From the NCBI RefSeq assembly GCF_910591885.1, contig NC_063271.1, positions 12,269,001 to 12,333,000 of the forward strand: a DNA stretch of 64,000 nucleotides, in the 5' to 3' direction. Below the pieces are notes generated by a model, which saw only the letters and a program-made list of their open reading frames with translations, made no database searches and had not been told where the DNA came from. This DNA is from Bombus terrestris (Eukaryota; Arthropoda; Insecta; Hymenoptera; Apidae). Position 1 is the stretch's first letter. Each line of letters starts with the position of its first letter. Positions 26,000 to 40,216 of the stretch are shown here, in pieces. A program made the translations under genes and the position numbers.

Positions 26000-28900
26000 C
26001 GCCACCTCCTCGTCCTTGTCGTTCCGCGACTTTCCTCTCGAAGTCACGACAGCTGCGCGCTAGCGCCGATTAGGCTGTTTCATTCGACCAAATGTTCTCT
26101 ATCTAACTTCCCTCGCGTTCTGCGCCGATGCATGAGCTGACATAGGCCCATCCCTGGATCAACGGCCGGGGTCATTGGTCAACTGCACGATATCCTCGCT
26201 GTGTGACACGCGTACGACTATGCAAAATTTGAAGACGAGAGAAAGAGGATTCTTGGTTGGTCCTTCGTTAGTCGAGAACCTTGCATGGGCTAAGTGTGCC
26301 AACGACGAGCAACAAGATCGACCGTGAACATTTAGAGTCTATGTGGGATACACCACGATGGAGAAACTATGTCTCTAAGAGGTCAGGATCTAGAATTCGC
26401 GAGTTACAACGGTATATACGTCGAGAAAGCTCCTCTCGATCTTGTTGAAAGAACAGGCAGAGCCGAGCTGATACAACGCTTGTGTGCGCCGTTCGTGGAT
26501 GTATCTCGAGCTCGTTGGATTCGGAGTCACTGAACGAATCGAAGGCTACTCCTGCCTCCGGCGGCAGCTGGCCAGACTCGCCTGGCTTCCGAGTTGTCGA
26601 ATTATCGTTCGAGTATGAGACGAATTTGTTAGTTCCACGGTTTTGCTATTCTTAGTCCTATGTTATGAAAATTTATTCGTTCGTTAGACTAACTTTATCG
26701 ATCCTACGGATGTCTGTATAAATCAAATAGACTCTGCTCTCTTGTAGAGTCCGTAATCAGTTTCTCTGAACAAAAATGTACATTGTAACTTGAATCTCCT
26801 TTCCATTTGACAAGTTGAGTGTTTTATTACAATTTAGTAAAGTCATGCTATAATTGATATCTACATCCTTCGTGATACATAAACAAACTTACTTCATCAA
26901 TGTTCTCTTATACCAAGATAAGAATCCTACGCGATGAAATCAAGATCAAGATCAAGAAACCACTTTAAAACGCATAGACAGCAGCATCCTCATTTTCTCT
27001 CGTTCGCACATCACACCTGCCGCGTGTGATAACAATATTATAACATCATTATTACGGCACAGGCAAGTGGCAGCCTACGCTTATCCTAAACCAGTCCTAT
27101 CGGCGTGGATCGCTCGAAGAAAAAGAGGATCGAGAAAATAGGAAGGAAGGGAAAAGCCACACGGATTCCTGCTGGTTTCACCACTTGTTCGCCAAAGGCA
27201 GCACACGGCGAGCTATTTTCAGCGTTTCGCGTCGCCGCTTCTTTCTTTTTTTTTTCCACCTCGCGGCATATTTCTTTGGTAGCAGCGCAGAAACAGCAAC
27301 GAGAAGAAGACTGTGGAAGCCAGAAACGGCCGCAGCAACAGCAACACCACCAGCAACAGGAAAGCGACGCTGGTGTGGAACCGATGTACGCGGTGCATCT
27401 CGCCAACGAGGAGAGGAGACGGAGCGAAGTTGCTGTTCAGGTTTTGCTGCAGGGGATCGTTAAGATAATCGCTGCTATCCTCATCCTAACTTAGCCTTAG
27501 CCGATGTATCTTCGACTCCGCCCCGCTCCAACCCCCTTCGAATCCCTCCCTTTCCCCTAGTAACCACCCTCGCAAGATTCTCTCCTTCTTACTCTAAGAT
27601 TCTTAATATCATACGACTCTCTTTTTCTTAACGTTTTCTTTGTCGTTCTTCGTCCCTCCTTCCCTGGTTTCTCGATGTCGTTACGCGGTCGTGGACGTAA
27701 AGAGGATTGGAATACTAATTGCGGAGTGTAGGAAGGTCAGAATAGGATCGAGCGACGTGATATTCCATTGTGTATATACTTTCGCTGACTAAGTATCTTG
27801 ATTTTGTTGCTAATTTTTGCAAAGAAAAAATGAATATTTGTGTGGTAGTATAATAGAAGATTATAATATTATGTCTTTCGTATTTTGTAGACCAAGGTGT
27901 GAAATAATTGTAATTCCCGCTCAGAAGAGATTAGAAAGGTCCAACGATAATAATAAAGTACGCTGATTTTACATCCAGTCCTGATTGATCTAATGTTAAT
28001 ATTGTTTTTAAAAAATCAAATGTTATATTGTGAAATGTAAATATATATATGTATGTATACAGGTGTTTCAAATAAAGTGGTATAAAAATTACTACCGGCA
28101 TATGTGACTATCTCAAGAAACGACGTTTTGATTCATACAAATAACTAACTACTTTAACATTTTATTTTCGGCGAGTTTCTGCGTATATACGTATTAGGTA
28201 CTAAAGTCGTAAATGGAAGTGGCGAAATTGAAAAAGTACGTGTCATTTAAGCGACGAGATAAGCGTAAAACGAACGAATAATAAGAAAGATATATCTTCG
28301 TTCCTCTAATATAGCCGCTTGATTGCGATATAAGAGTCGTACAGTAATTTATATTTCATATTGCCTCTCCTGATTTGTGCCACAGAAGAAAATGAGAGAA
28401 AGATTTCACAGTGACAACGCTGAATATTTCCTATGAGAAGAATACATATTTATATACATATCTTCATTCACTTCTTTCTTTGCCGCTCAGATAAGGATAA
28501 ACATATTGCAAATACTATTCGAAAAATTGAAAAAAAGGTGATGAAAAACAACTACTCTTAAATTAATCACCGCATCTCGTGAAATTCCTTTTTATCTCTT
28601 CTTCCATTCTTACTCAAGCCTTGATTAATTATTTCAACGATTCCTCTGACATTTCGGTAATTTCTTCACTGTCTATTTGAATCAATTTTATGTCCATATC
28701 AAAAAGAAAGATATCACTAAACACCGGCTGTTCATCCAAATTCATATTTTTATAAATAAAGCTAAAGAAATGGAACCTAATTACGTAAAAAAATTCTTTT
28801 CATCCTTCCATTATTACAACGAGTACATTCTATTTTGAATATTTTATATATTTTTCCGTATTATACGTGTACTTTTTACAATAAAATAAACAAGATAGAC

Positions 28901-30000
28901 CAGATAAAATAAATTAATTAATTAATTAAAAAGACATCCATAATCTATATATCATATTATCAAATGAACCATCGAATTCATTCGCTCGTATCAGAACGAA
29001 TTTCAACCGTGTTCCAAAAGATCAGAAGATCATCTTCTCCTTCGCTTTATCTTTCTAGTATCTCTGTACTTTCTTTACGTGACACAAGAAACCCCATGGG
29101 CGCGCGATGAAAGCTGACGAAAAGAGAAGAAAAAGGAAAACGAACGATGCACCAACGTTAACCGAAAGAACAATTACATGGTTGCCGTCAAGAGGATAAG
29201 AAGAGACAGACCTTGGGCTCTTTGCGAGATAATCATAACGTTACACGATCCGCGCCATAATGTCGTATAATGTCTATGGCACGACGTGCATTGCACGAAC
29301 GCGACAGGCCATTTACGTGGTTACATCTAAAACTGGGACCAGAGAGAAACATCCCTCCTTCCCTTCCATTCTATCTTTTCTTCCATCCTTTTTTTTCCGC
29401 TTTTGTATTCGCTCCTTTTTTCTTTATCCCCTCGCTAATCTTCTTTTTCTTTTTTACAGTGGTCGTCAGCCGATACGAAATTGGAGCGACCTCAACTGGC
29501 GAGCGCGTAATTGCCTGTCGCGGAAAAGGATGCTTTGACGTGATGCGAAAAGGGGGCCATCGTCGAGAGGAAACGAAAGAAAAAGGAGCCACCTTGCCGT
29601 CAGGATATGGCCAGAGACCTGTCATTTGCGCTGAACTCGTCACCGTCATTTCGTAATTACATTCGAGCTACGAACCTTCATATAGAAAAGCGACCGCGGA
29701 GAAAAGAGATCAGCGAGGATTACTTCCAGGTGGATTTTGTACGGTCTCGTCGTTGCTCGATTCTCGCTCTGAATTGACACGGGATTAGTCGTGGAACATT
29801 AGATTTGATATCTATGTGGCGCGTATATAAAATTTTTTAGATTTTGCAAATTATTGATCTTTTACAGAATATTATATTTGAATTTGATCGTGTGTTTGGA
29901 TTCACATAATTCTTTCGTTTTAAACTTTGGAATTAAGGTCCTTCTCTTCATTTATTTTTATATAGTTATAGTGTTCGAAACAATTAGAAAATCGTTTCCC
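26000..30000. other. GC-rich then AT-rich DNA with possible unassigned exons
   Basis: GC-rich segments lie at 26,000-26,650, 27,000-27,700 and 29,030-29,800. Two places combine a good splice-acceptor sequence with an open plus-strand frame: 27,283-27,494 and 29,460-29,656. I cannot link them to each other or to a start exon. A TTAATTAATTAATTAAT run is at about 28,913-28,929. The remainder holds no feature I can support. Confidence 0.45.
27283..27494 (+). CDS. Possible 3'-terminal coding exon, unrecognised
   Basis: A T-rich tract with a TTTGGTAG acceptor ends at 27,282, after which one frame stays open for about 70 codons to the TAG at 27,494. The predicted peptide has a Gln/His-rich run (QQQQHHQQQ), then a charged segment, and ends in a hydrophobic tail, VQVLLQGIVKIIAAILILT. 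The frame also extends upstream of the acceptor, so it might be a plain ORF. No partner exon is visible, and the CAG-type repeat alone could keep the frame open. Low confidence. Confidence 0.18.
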
Positions 30001-33000
30001 ATGTCAGTTCTTTTCGAACGATAAAAGGATTAAATCAATGTTAAAAGAAGAGATCTTTAATGTTTTAAGAAATATTTAGCGTACATTTAAAACCAGACAT
30101 TTTCCTCAATTTTTTCCTTTTTTGTTTTGGAGACATGTTACGAGTTTTAGTAAGAAAAAAAACAGGATTAGGTGTAAAATGATCTAAAAGACGACAAAAT
30201 TACAGGAGTATTCAGAAAATTTACGAAGATATCTGCAGTCTAGCCATTAATATTTACAGTAACAATTAATTCTTGTCGTCGTAGTATACGAAATAAATAA
30301 ATTCAATTTGTGGAAATCAATTGGTAAAATGAAATTTTCCTCGCAAAAAGGTAGGATACTGCGTTGTTTAGTTTCTTGAAATCGAAATCAGCATGCTGAC
30401 ACAAGTCCTTAAAATATTCTGTTCTTTTATATTCTAATCTAACCTTGATAATGTCAGAGAAGACGTTAGCCACGACTTCATAACAGGTTTCCCCTTATAC
30501 TATTTTGGGGAAGGTAATAAAATAGAATGAAAAATGTGATTTTACTCGATTATTTCTTATAATCAACGAATATAAATAGCTGAGTCTCAATCAAGAAGAT
30601 AAATTTTGCAATGTTTAAGCAGGTAGGTATAAGGGAAGTCATGCAACAAAAGCAACTGAAATCAACTTGCTTCCTACATCATTAAGACTGGTTATTTGAA
30701 ACATACATTGACGCGTTAATAGTTTAATAATCACCATACAATATAGTATCATGGACGTTCACTATCGTTTGCTTTTAATAGTTTATCGGTTAAATAATAT
30801 TTGATTTATGATAATTCAGTTATTAATTCAGTAAGAAGCAACAAGTGATGTAATAATATACTAAAGTTACGTAAAGTTGCATTTATTATGTATACATTAC
30901 TGGAAAACACACTGTTTGCATATTGCTCGTTAAAGTATAAAGTAAAAAATCTATTAGAATAATAGATACTTTAGAAAAACCCATTATATGAATCAGAAAC
31001 GCAAAAGGAGTTTCCATGATTTAAAAAAGGATTTGGCATATTTAATTCCTTCGAGCTTTATAATATCATGATGTTCAGATGGAACAGAAAATAGTGACAA
31101 AAAAGAAAAATGCTAAAAAATTCGCTAATGTAAGGTAACCGGAACAAAATTATAAATAAAACATCCTCCCTTAATGGATCAATCTGCGTAAATAAAAAAA
31201 TAATATATAAGTAAATAATTCAGAATGATTTCACACATGAAATTAAAAAATTCTGATTCTTTTGTCGGGAAAGATCACGACTTCGATTTGTCAAGGGACG
31301 CCAGGTAAGATTTTTAATGGTTCCATAAATTATCACTGCACCCGACCCTACAACCCTATCGTAGGATACGAGAGGCGTCCACGACCGGTATCAAAACCGG
31401 CTCGAGTTTGGGATAAAATTAGAAATCAAGCATAGTCAATGTCGAGGACGACTGGTTAAATAAATTTTCGCACATCTTTCCTCCTCTTATTCCGATAAGA
31501 CGTCGATTATTATTCAAAATTTGATTATTTTTACGCGAACCTATTTACGTGATTTTAATTTATCGCAATTTCTCTTTTCACTGACTTTTTGTTTCTATTG
31601 AACTCCCACGATTGACAGCAATCTTCTGTTTTCATAACTCTCCTATTCTCTTACGATTATTATCTTACTGATGATCCTATTTAGAAATCATGTGCTTTAC
31701 AAACAAGGTATAATATAGTCGAGATAATTAACTGTGTAAAATAATAAAAAGTCATCGTTGAGACTTTTTTCAACTTTTTAAAGTTAATTAAACCTACATA
31801 CCAGTTTTGTTCAATACAATCTACGTAAAAGAAGCAAGGGTAACCGCTTTCTTGCATCGCTGAAGAAAGGAACAGCGATTTCTGATGGTACGAGCGTAAA
31901 TCACGCATTAATCAACTGAGATTACGTTGTAGCGTGCGTGAAGGACGTTCGAGATCAATGATATTGCTGTTAATGAGCGTCAGTGTAACTATGCAGCAGA
32001 TTATATTACTATTATAACGAGCCGTGTTGTGAGATCGGACGAGAATCAAAATTGACGTGTATATTATGTCATGTGTAATCTACCTTGCTTAGCAAACATA
32101 CAGTTTTCTTTCTAAGTGAAAGAAGAACCTTTCTTTCGTTTCTATTTTTGATCAAAGAGACAATAAAAATTACAAATTTCAGACGTACCAAGTATTCTAT
32201 GAATCCAAAGCACAATTATGGAAGAAGTTGATAATAACGTAAATTCAGAGTCTACCTAATTGAATGGTCCATCATGACCTTTCAATTCAACTATAACGTT
32301 GAAAAGCACGCGATAACTTAATGAACACACGCTACTCGATATCGCGATTGGCAAAGCCAATTGTAGGATGACGAAAGCATTCGTCCTTCCAGCTGAGTCC
32401 CCTGTCAACGAAATCGCATAATGAACCGCTCGTCAATCGCGAAACCCAAGCGAGCAGAAGTTCTATTTTATTCGCTATTCTGTCGTCGAGTAACATCTTC
32501 GTGACCAACTAGCGCCAACAGACTTTTCGTTCCTTCACCACGTTTTCCCCCGTCGATGTATTAAAAAATATACCTTCCGCGGATCGTTTAACATCTCGTA
32601 AAATATGCAAGCAGAGAGCGATAAATGTAAATTTTGATAACTGTTTCAGTGATTTACAAGCGGACCAATATGATTGGTTTTAATACAAGTCGCGAGAATT
32701 AATCCGTTTGGTGATGAGGCAGTGCCTGAGGCTGAGATAATACGCCATTTTTTTAATTATCGTACAAAACATGGTTACCTGCACTTTTTATTGCGTCCGC
32801 GTAGTATATCATTGAGGTATTGAATTGTAAAAGACGGTACTTTAATTTGGCAATGAGCTATTGTGTTAAGAAGATTCGCGCTTTGTATTTCATTCTTCTT
32901 ATTGTTAGTTCCTATATTACGAAAACAATAATTGTGCTGAAAAGATTTATAGTTTGCATTTAATTTTTATTTATTTTTATCTCTTCAAGAATACAAGAAT

Positions 33001-36000
33001 ACATTTGTTTCTAATATAGTAACTGAACCTATGTAACTTTGTTTTAACTCTGACAAAGGCGAACGTCAGTCCTCCTTGTAAATCTAAAATAAAAACTTGT
33101 AGATCGTAAATCAGATCGTAGATCGTGATCTAACGAACCAGCAATTTCCTGAGAATTTGCGAATAACAGCAAATAACTCTTCGAGTCTATTTTTTGCATT
33201 CTGCCTAATGATATTTCTACTTTTAAGTGCGCCTCCGCGGCGTCCTTGGTGCATGTACTCGAGTGTGACAAATCACGACCATGATCGTATCGCGATCGAC
33301 ATCGAATGCAATATTCATTTTCGATAAAATCGACGAAGCTCGAAAATTCTTGAGTTTGAAGATTCATCAACGACAATCCCGTAAGAATTCATTTTTAACG
33401 GTGCAACACTGCTATTTTTCTCTACTATTTAATTTAAGGGATCTGATCAACATAGCTTCCGAACGACTCAAATGTTCTAAAAAAATCTATTCCAAGAAGT
33501 ATGTACTTTTAAAGTTACGTCACTTCAGTAAACGCCAGAAGACAAAAAAGTACTAACTAATCGCAGTATAGATCACGAAAAGGTGAGAAGGACCAGAAAT
33601 ACATTGTTCTCTGTCTCCTAAGCGAGTAAGATGAATCGTCAATGTTTCTAGATTTCTTTTAATCCAGCCATCAGTTTCAAAAAACGAAATAACTGGGTAC
33701 CTGTAAATTGTAAGATATTCCAGCTGCTGGAATTCAGAAATTTACGACTCCAAGATCCATTAGAGCGTAAAAATTTGATTCTATACAATTTATGGTTTCG
33801 TTATTACGTAACATTAAAAGAAGAACCGATGAATATATTTTTTAGATATCTTAGGTCGTGACTCACGTTTTGTATTATCACCAGGAAACCATGAGCACGA
33901 ACGGCCAAGCAAAGGTCGCGTTCCTTCAAATACGATAATTTATAATTTCGACGTACGAGCGGAGAATCTTGAATTTCGGACGCGATCGGAATTTCTCGAG
34001 GCACCATCGAACCATTTAGCATGCGCAAAACTCGTCGGAATATGAAGTACATGTTTAGTGTACTATAAATGATTTTAAGGACACCTAAACCTATTAAAAC
34101 ATTACTCGATAGAAAAATGATATTATCGTATTTCACAGTGTTTAAAACAGATTAGAAACGAGGACAAAATTTCTAATGTGACATTCACGAAATTCGTCTA
34201 CTCCGCTTCATTCGTTCTCCTGTACTCGAAAATTTAGTACACGTACTATAAAGATATAGTTTAAACGTCAATTTTTGATTTAAACGGTCTACGCTATATG
34301 TATGCTGGATACATTAATTCTAAGCTAACAAGAAAATTAGCAAATTTCGCAATTTGGTCGATAACGTAACAAGATGACAGGATGATGTGATGAAACTCGA
34401 ATGAATATTCGAACAGTTTCCAGTGTTTAGAATACTTAGTGGATTGTTTCATGTATAAATAAAAATGTAAGTTTTAACACGTAAAGATAAGAATTATTCT
34501 TACTTTTTGTTGATTCACTAGTAACAATGATAGTTGATATGCAGACCGTGTACATGGAATTCTTTAATTTTATTACGATTCTAAGTGATATTTCTCCGTG
34601 GGAGTATCCTTCGTTCAGAGGTAACGAAGGACGACAGCTAGTTTCTTCACGAGGTTACGAGTATTCTGTTTCTATCGAGAATTTAAAACGACAATATTTA
34701 CTTTATTGTTTATTATAATTACATAAGACACTGCAAAATCATTTACAAGAATATCTTTTCCCTTTTATTTTATGTACGGGATCAACTATTGAAAGGTCAA
34801 TTAACGGGAAATTTGGAAATAATCCTTTGTAGGATGGACTAGAAACCAAGACCAGAAACTGTAAGAAATTATTACATTTCTATTGAAAAATTTGTATTTC
34901 CATTAATCTTTAATCGGTTCTTCCATCAAAATAAGGAGTCATAAATAATTCAAATTTTACTTTAAATGATTATAGAGAGATTGGGCGTGAGCCCAATATC
35001 CATATCTATATGAATACATTATATTTCAAAGAGCCATAAAACACAAAAATCGTCTTCTAATCTTAATAAATTCGTTCCTGAAGAGATTAAGCTAATCTAA
35101 AATTCTAAACCTTTTTCTCGTGAATTCTTTCGCTTCGCCGACTTTACAACGATTCCCAACTTTTACCCAATGTTCCATAAACATCTGACCTTAAATAAAA
35201 TACGAAAAGTTAAAACGAACAAACCATAGACTTAAAATACCTGTTAACAGAGAAATTCTCGAGGGTGTGGAAAAAAACAGGAAAAAATCTACGGTTTGCA
35301 CTGACACGCGAGAATCGTGTGTCTATTTTAAGCCGTAGATCTTGCAAAATTACCGGACCGTTTCAGGTGGCTCTCGATGCACACGCAAAAAGCTTATTTT
35401 TCGCCAGCAGCGACATAGACGATCGCGCTTCTAACGGTACGTAACGGTTGGGAATCGCCGGTTGTAAGGTGCTCGTTTCCTCGGCAACTGCCACGAGGAT
35501 CCAGGAAGAAACGCGGATTCACCGCGATACCGGCAAGAACACCGCGTTTATAATGCCGAACGTCATTACGTGCTTTCCTGAGGGCTTCTATTCCTGGCTG
35601 AAACGACAGTCCCGCTTCTGAGTACATGATTTTTCGTTCTCATCGCGGAATAACACGGGTGCAGATATTTTCAACGTCGTCCATCTCAGAATACGCGTTT
35701 ATCTAATACTGTACTAAGTTTACCTATTAACCTTGCTTGATATTCGAGCAATTGCTTCTCAGCTGATTACTGTAATTTGTCTTCAGGATGAATTATTGGA
35801 GCAATAGGTTTTTTTTCGATACTGATTATGACTGTTCTGTAACGTTCAATCGCTTCACGATTGTGATTATTGTAATGTACGTAGAATCGATGTGGTTGTT
35901 TATTAACTTTAAATTGGTAGGATAGAATTTTTATATGATAAAATTATATTATATATATTATAATTGTATTGTATAAAAATTCTATTTGTAAAATTTTCAT

Positions 36001-37380
36001 TATATAAATATATATATACATATTTTCTATCTTGTTAATTGTTTCAACTGCCTGCGAAAAAAATTTGTAGGGAGAAGAATAAGAATAGAAAATAAGGAAT
36101 ATATATATTCATATAATAAAAATTTTATAAATAGAATTTTTATCTTGTTAATTGTTGTTTCAATTGCCTGCGAAAAAGATTTGAAGAGAGAAGGATAAGA
36201 ATGAAAAAATAAGGAAGAGGGAAGAAGGCGAAGAGAGAAAAAAGAAGGAAGAAACGAGCAAAGGATAAAAAAATAAAGGGAGAAGAAAAAAAGAATTAAG
36301 AGAAAAGAAAAAAACTCTCAAGGCTATAAACATATAGAGAATCTCAAGCGTCAAATATAGTATCCAGATAATTGTATAAAGCAAAAAGAAAAAGATCTGT
36401 ACGTTTTATAAAGCGAAAGGAAGAAAAACGAATTGATTATATTCTTAGAAAACGAATACTTTTGTAGAGAACAAGTTGAGAACATCTCTTAACACTTTTT
36501 ACAAGCGAACGACTATCGTGACGCCGTTGGCTAAAGGCGCCGGATGAATAATCGAGATTCTGGCTCCCGTTGCGAGCAAGTGTTACTAATAACACGTTCA
36601 TTCTCGCATTTTTCCCCCTCTATCGAGGTACAAGTTCCATGGAATAACCGAAGCTTGTGCCGATCAGGAAATATTTATGGCGATTCGCAGTGCTCTCGAG
36701 TTGATCGCATGCGATCTTAATCGGTAGTCACCGCGGGAAAATCTGTTAATCTGTTAACACGGGCATGTAACGCTTGTTTATAACGTTTTTCGAATAATAA
36801 TGATCTCGAGTCAATTTTCCTGACCCTTTATTTGCGCTAAACTCTGCTACCTTCTCTCAATTATTTTTTATGGTATTTTTGATCATTAAAAAATGTTTTA
36901 AGTTTGAAGAGAAATGTGTAAGAATCATGATTTATATACGAAATCTCTTGCTACTATTTTATGGTAACGATCTTCTTAATTCCGCCAAGATAGCAAAGTT
37001 TGTTTCTGTTAAAATGAAAAGAAGATTGTTAACATTCTAAATTCCTATGTCGAATCTACGTCGAAGTCAATTCTCTTCACGGACACTTATGTCGAACATG
37101 ATTCGACACTTTTTAGAGCAGTGGCCTCTAAAAACTTTAATTAAAGAAGGACATAAAGTATAGATAAATTTTGCAAGCTACACGTTATTCACCAATTCGA
37201 ACCATTAACCAACCATGCAGAAATAAAAGTATATGAAAGAAGAAAAAAGATCTGAAAAACATAATAAACCCCATTACCCTGTCGAAACCCAACCAATCTA
37301 GCATCCGACCGTAGCAAAGCTAAAGAACTAAATATGAGAAACAAAGTAAAAAAAAAGAGACCAACAAAAAAAACGAGGCT
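30000..37380. other. Gene-poor AT-rich DNA
   Basis: No gene is supported here. GC-richer patches lie at 32,330-32,600, 35,280-35,650 and 36,480-36,760. A GATCGTA-rich local repeat is at 33,100-33,130. A tandem duplication and an A/G-rich tract lie at 36,031-36,320. The minus-strand 110-codon frames near 33.0-33.4 and 33.8-34.1 kb match no family I know, and at least one has an antisense partner. Confidence 0.55.
36031..36222 (+). repeat. Tandem duplication, two ~77-bp copies, period 113
   Basis: The segment starting CTTGTTAATTGTTTCAACTG at 36,031 recurs at 36,144 with a few small insertions and substitutions. Both copies run through TGCCTGCGAAAAA and an A/G-rich tail ending near ATAAGGAA. 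The second copy continues into about 100 bases of polypurine sequence (36,180-36,320). Confidence 0.6.
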
Positions 37381-38446
37381 AAACATAAATTTGCATAGTG
37401 TACATCATTCAGCGACCCGCTACCCAAAATTGCTGTCCTGGTTATCCATCCTGGCGTGCCACGCGCAACGTTCGAAGCAAAAATCCGGCGAACACCAAGC
37501 GTTCGGTATCGACGACCTCACATCAGCCGACGACCTTCGCCCTGAAGAGAACCGGTCCGAGAGCGTCGAGATGCGTCGCGTCGGACTCCGTCGGCCCGTT
37601 TGGCAACATTGTCCGCTCGGCCCCGCGAATCCAATCGTTTCGCGATGGAAAATCGCGAGGTTCGTCGCGGCACGGCGCCGCGGCCTCGTCCGTCTTTTGC
37701 ACGCATCTCACACGTATCCCGCGACGTTTACATAATGCGGTGGCCACGCACGCGTGTCTACATGCGAGGCAAACAGAGAAAGAGAAGAAAGACAGGAGAG
37801 GAGGAAACAGGCTCGATGAATCACGGCCGGATCGAACGTTACGAAAAACGATTTACGTTGACGTTAATCCGATGTCGATTAGTACTGATCGACATAGTTA
37901 GGATAAATATTCTATGGGTGGGACAAATAGTCTAGTGGAGATTACTGTAAGAGATGATTTGTAGCACTGATACACAGATCGAACGTTTGAAGGCTGTTTG
38001 GTTAATGGTTGGTTTGATATATTGATATATTGACACATCCGGACTTTTCGTTTAACCATTGAGTTAATCATGTTACGGTTTTTGAATTATTATGTCTCGA
38101 ACTTCATTTCGTCTTAACAAATAGGAAGTTTTGAATGTTTAAAAAGTAGTTTGGTATAGAATTGAATCAAAAAATTAGGATATTAATAAGGATTTTTTTT
38201 TGTCTTTGTCTGAATGTTAAAAAATATTTTGATGATAATCATAACAGAATTGAGACAAAAATTATTCGGAAAAGAAATAGGAGTAAATAGTCTAGTAATA
38301 TATAGTAAAGAGTAAATAGATAGTAAAGAAACGCGATCCTTATTGATAAGAAAATATATTGTTGGATTATTCGAAGAACAGAACGCGTAGATGGTAAGTA
38401 CTTAAATGACGAAGGTTCTACTGTATTTAATTACAACGAGTTTCAT

Positions 38447-38914
38447 ATGAGTCACTGTAATGATTGGAACAGAAGATTTCTGTCGTTGAGACAAGTGTTC
38501 ATCGTGAAAGAATTAGACTGTAAGAAAATCCTTCCTATAAATTTGAGGAAATATACAAATTCATTATTCCACTCAAAAATATGCTTTAAAACTCATGTTG
38601 CTCACAATCGTGATAAGAGAAATTATTTTTCGTGTGCAATCAGTTGCAACTTGTGCAACAACAAACTTTTCAACGAATTGACGATGCAAAAATACCAGAC
38701 AAATTATTGCAAGGAACGACACAATGGGTATTCTAATAAAAATGTTTGTAACATTTCACGAATTCCCACACTGATACATCTCTGTAATGACTCATTAGAT
38801 AATATCACAGAAAATCTTTTATATATCTATCTCGAAGCTATCTTAAATTCTAAACACTTCTATTTAATCTTACCTATTGATCCCAACAGTACTAAAATTA
38901 CGAAACGGTTTTAG
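38447..38914 (+). CDS. Candidate orphan Cys-rich protein (155 aa)
   Basis: An ATG at 38,447 opens 155 codons ending in TAG at 38,914, in AT-rich DNA where frames this long should be uncommon. An AATAAA lies 33 nt after the stop (38,947-38,952). The product is basic, with no signal peptide and no clear membrane segment. It has ten cysteines, including a C-x3-C-x2-C cluster (residues 63, 67, 70) and others at 4, 25, 46, 88, 101 and 113. The spacing does not match a zinc-finger family I know. It could be a lineage-specific gene, the remnant of a transposon protein, or chance. No intron or promoter is visible. Confidence 0.3.
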   Translation: MSHCNDWNRRFLSLRQVFIVKELDCKKILPINLRKYTNSLFHSKICFKTHVAHNRDKRNYFSCAISCNLCNNKLFNELTMQKYQTNYCKERHNGYSNKNVCNISRIPTLIHLCNDSLDNITENLLYIYLEAILNSKHFYLILPIDPNSTKITKRF

Positions 38915-40216
38915 AATTGCGAAAATGAGCAGCACGATCAGTTAAAAATAAAATCAAACATCATACAATTTACTCACACAATTTCACCTTGATATTCTGA
39001 TACGTAGCTGATGTAAAGTTTAATGCTTGATCTTACCAAACTCGATGTAAAATTTTGCAAATTTACCACAGTTCGTTGCAGTTGTTTACTAAAAACAGGT
39101 TTCTAAAAACATCTGCATTTAACACAATTTATAACAATTTCTCTCGAAATAGAAGTACGATTATACCGAAATTAATCAGGTCTCCTTATAAAATCTGTAA
39201 AGCACACGATTCTTTACGAATTCAAAGTTCAAGGACATCGTAATTCATCGTTGTTGTTGAGCAATGGATTTTTTTTTTAGTGCAACATGAAAATTTAATT
39301 GTAAAATCGATTCTAAAATCATACAATAATGGTTGCGATATAAAAATCGTGCTTTTAGGACCGTTCATAAACTTGACGCCAGTCTGACCAAATTAGAATT
39401 AGTTAAGGTCTGTTACAAATTCTGTGCGTACTTCCGTTCTGCGAACAAGCTCCACGAAAGGCGCGTCTTTCGAGTAATTGAATATGTTGGACACGTGCGA
39501 GACGATTCGTTTGCACTCATTGAGAGATGAGCATCCTCGTTGGTGAACGAGAGAAAAACACGTTGAACTCGTTCCGTCGAAATTTCGTGGATTTAAGCAA
39601 CGAAGTGTGCCCTTAGGTGTTAAGCCGTTGAGTCAACGATAATTCTTCTTCTAAAGATAATAAGTACAATAAGAAAAAGGTACTTTATGTAACGAACAGA
39701 ATAATCCTGAAAGGCTCGTAAGCATGACAAGTAGTACAAAAGATCTCATTTTTGCCATGTCCGAAAAGCGAAACATTACTCATTTTGACACACACTGACG
39801 TTCCTTGCTGCTCTTTACCGTTTTTACGATTTGTAACGTCGATGAAAGATTGCACGTCTCCGACTTTCTATCGGGAATCGAAACCTCGTTGATTAATTAA
39901 ATTTAAATGTAGATTCAAAAGTCACCAACTAAGAAATTTAAAATTCAAAAATTCTAAGCGAAAGAAATTCGAAATTTTAATTGAGCGCTGCGTTTCACTT
40001 TAGAAAAAATATCGTGTTATTGATAGACACTTGCGGTTCGTGGATAATTAAGAAAAAGGGAAAGCAATACGTTATCCTGAGTTGTGGTTTTTGGTTTTAT
40101 TCCAAAAATTTATTAATGAATGTATTAATCATAATTTATGTACATCTGGTCTTGGTGCAACCATTAATTTATATAATATGAATTTCGTATTGGCAATTAA
40201 TTCGAAAAAAATGTTC

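Noticed and set aside
28067..28130. ACAGGTGTTTCAAATAAAG, which resembles the ends of some insect repeat elements
   Set aside because: No terminal repeat, target-site duplication or coding remnant could be found, so no element is called.
33044..34136. Two 110-codon minus-strand ORFs
   Set aside because: First codons are TTG and GTG; no known motif; the first has an overlapping plus-strand frame.
37334..37935. Overlapping ORFs of 111, 133 and 167 codons, with antisense frames
   Set aside because: The GC-rich island is open in nearly every frame; no single frame looks constrained and no domain is seen.
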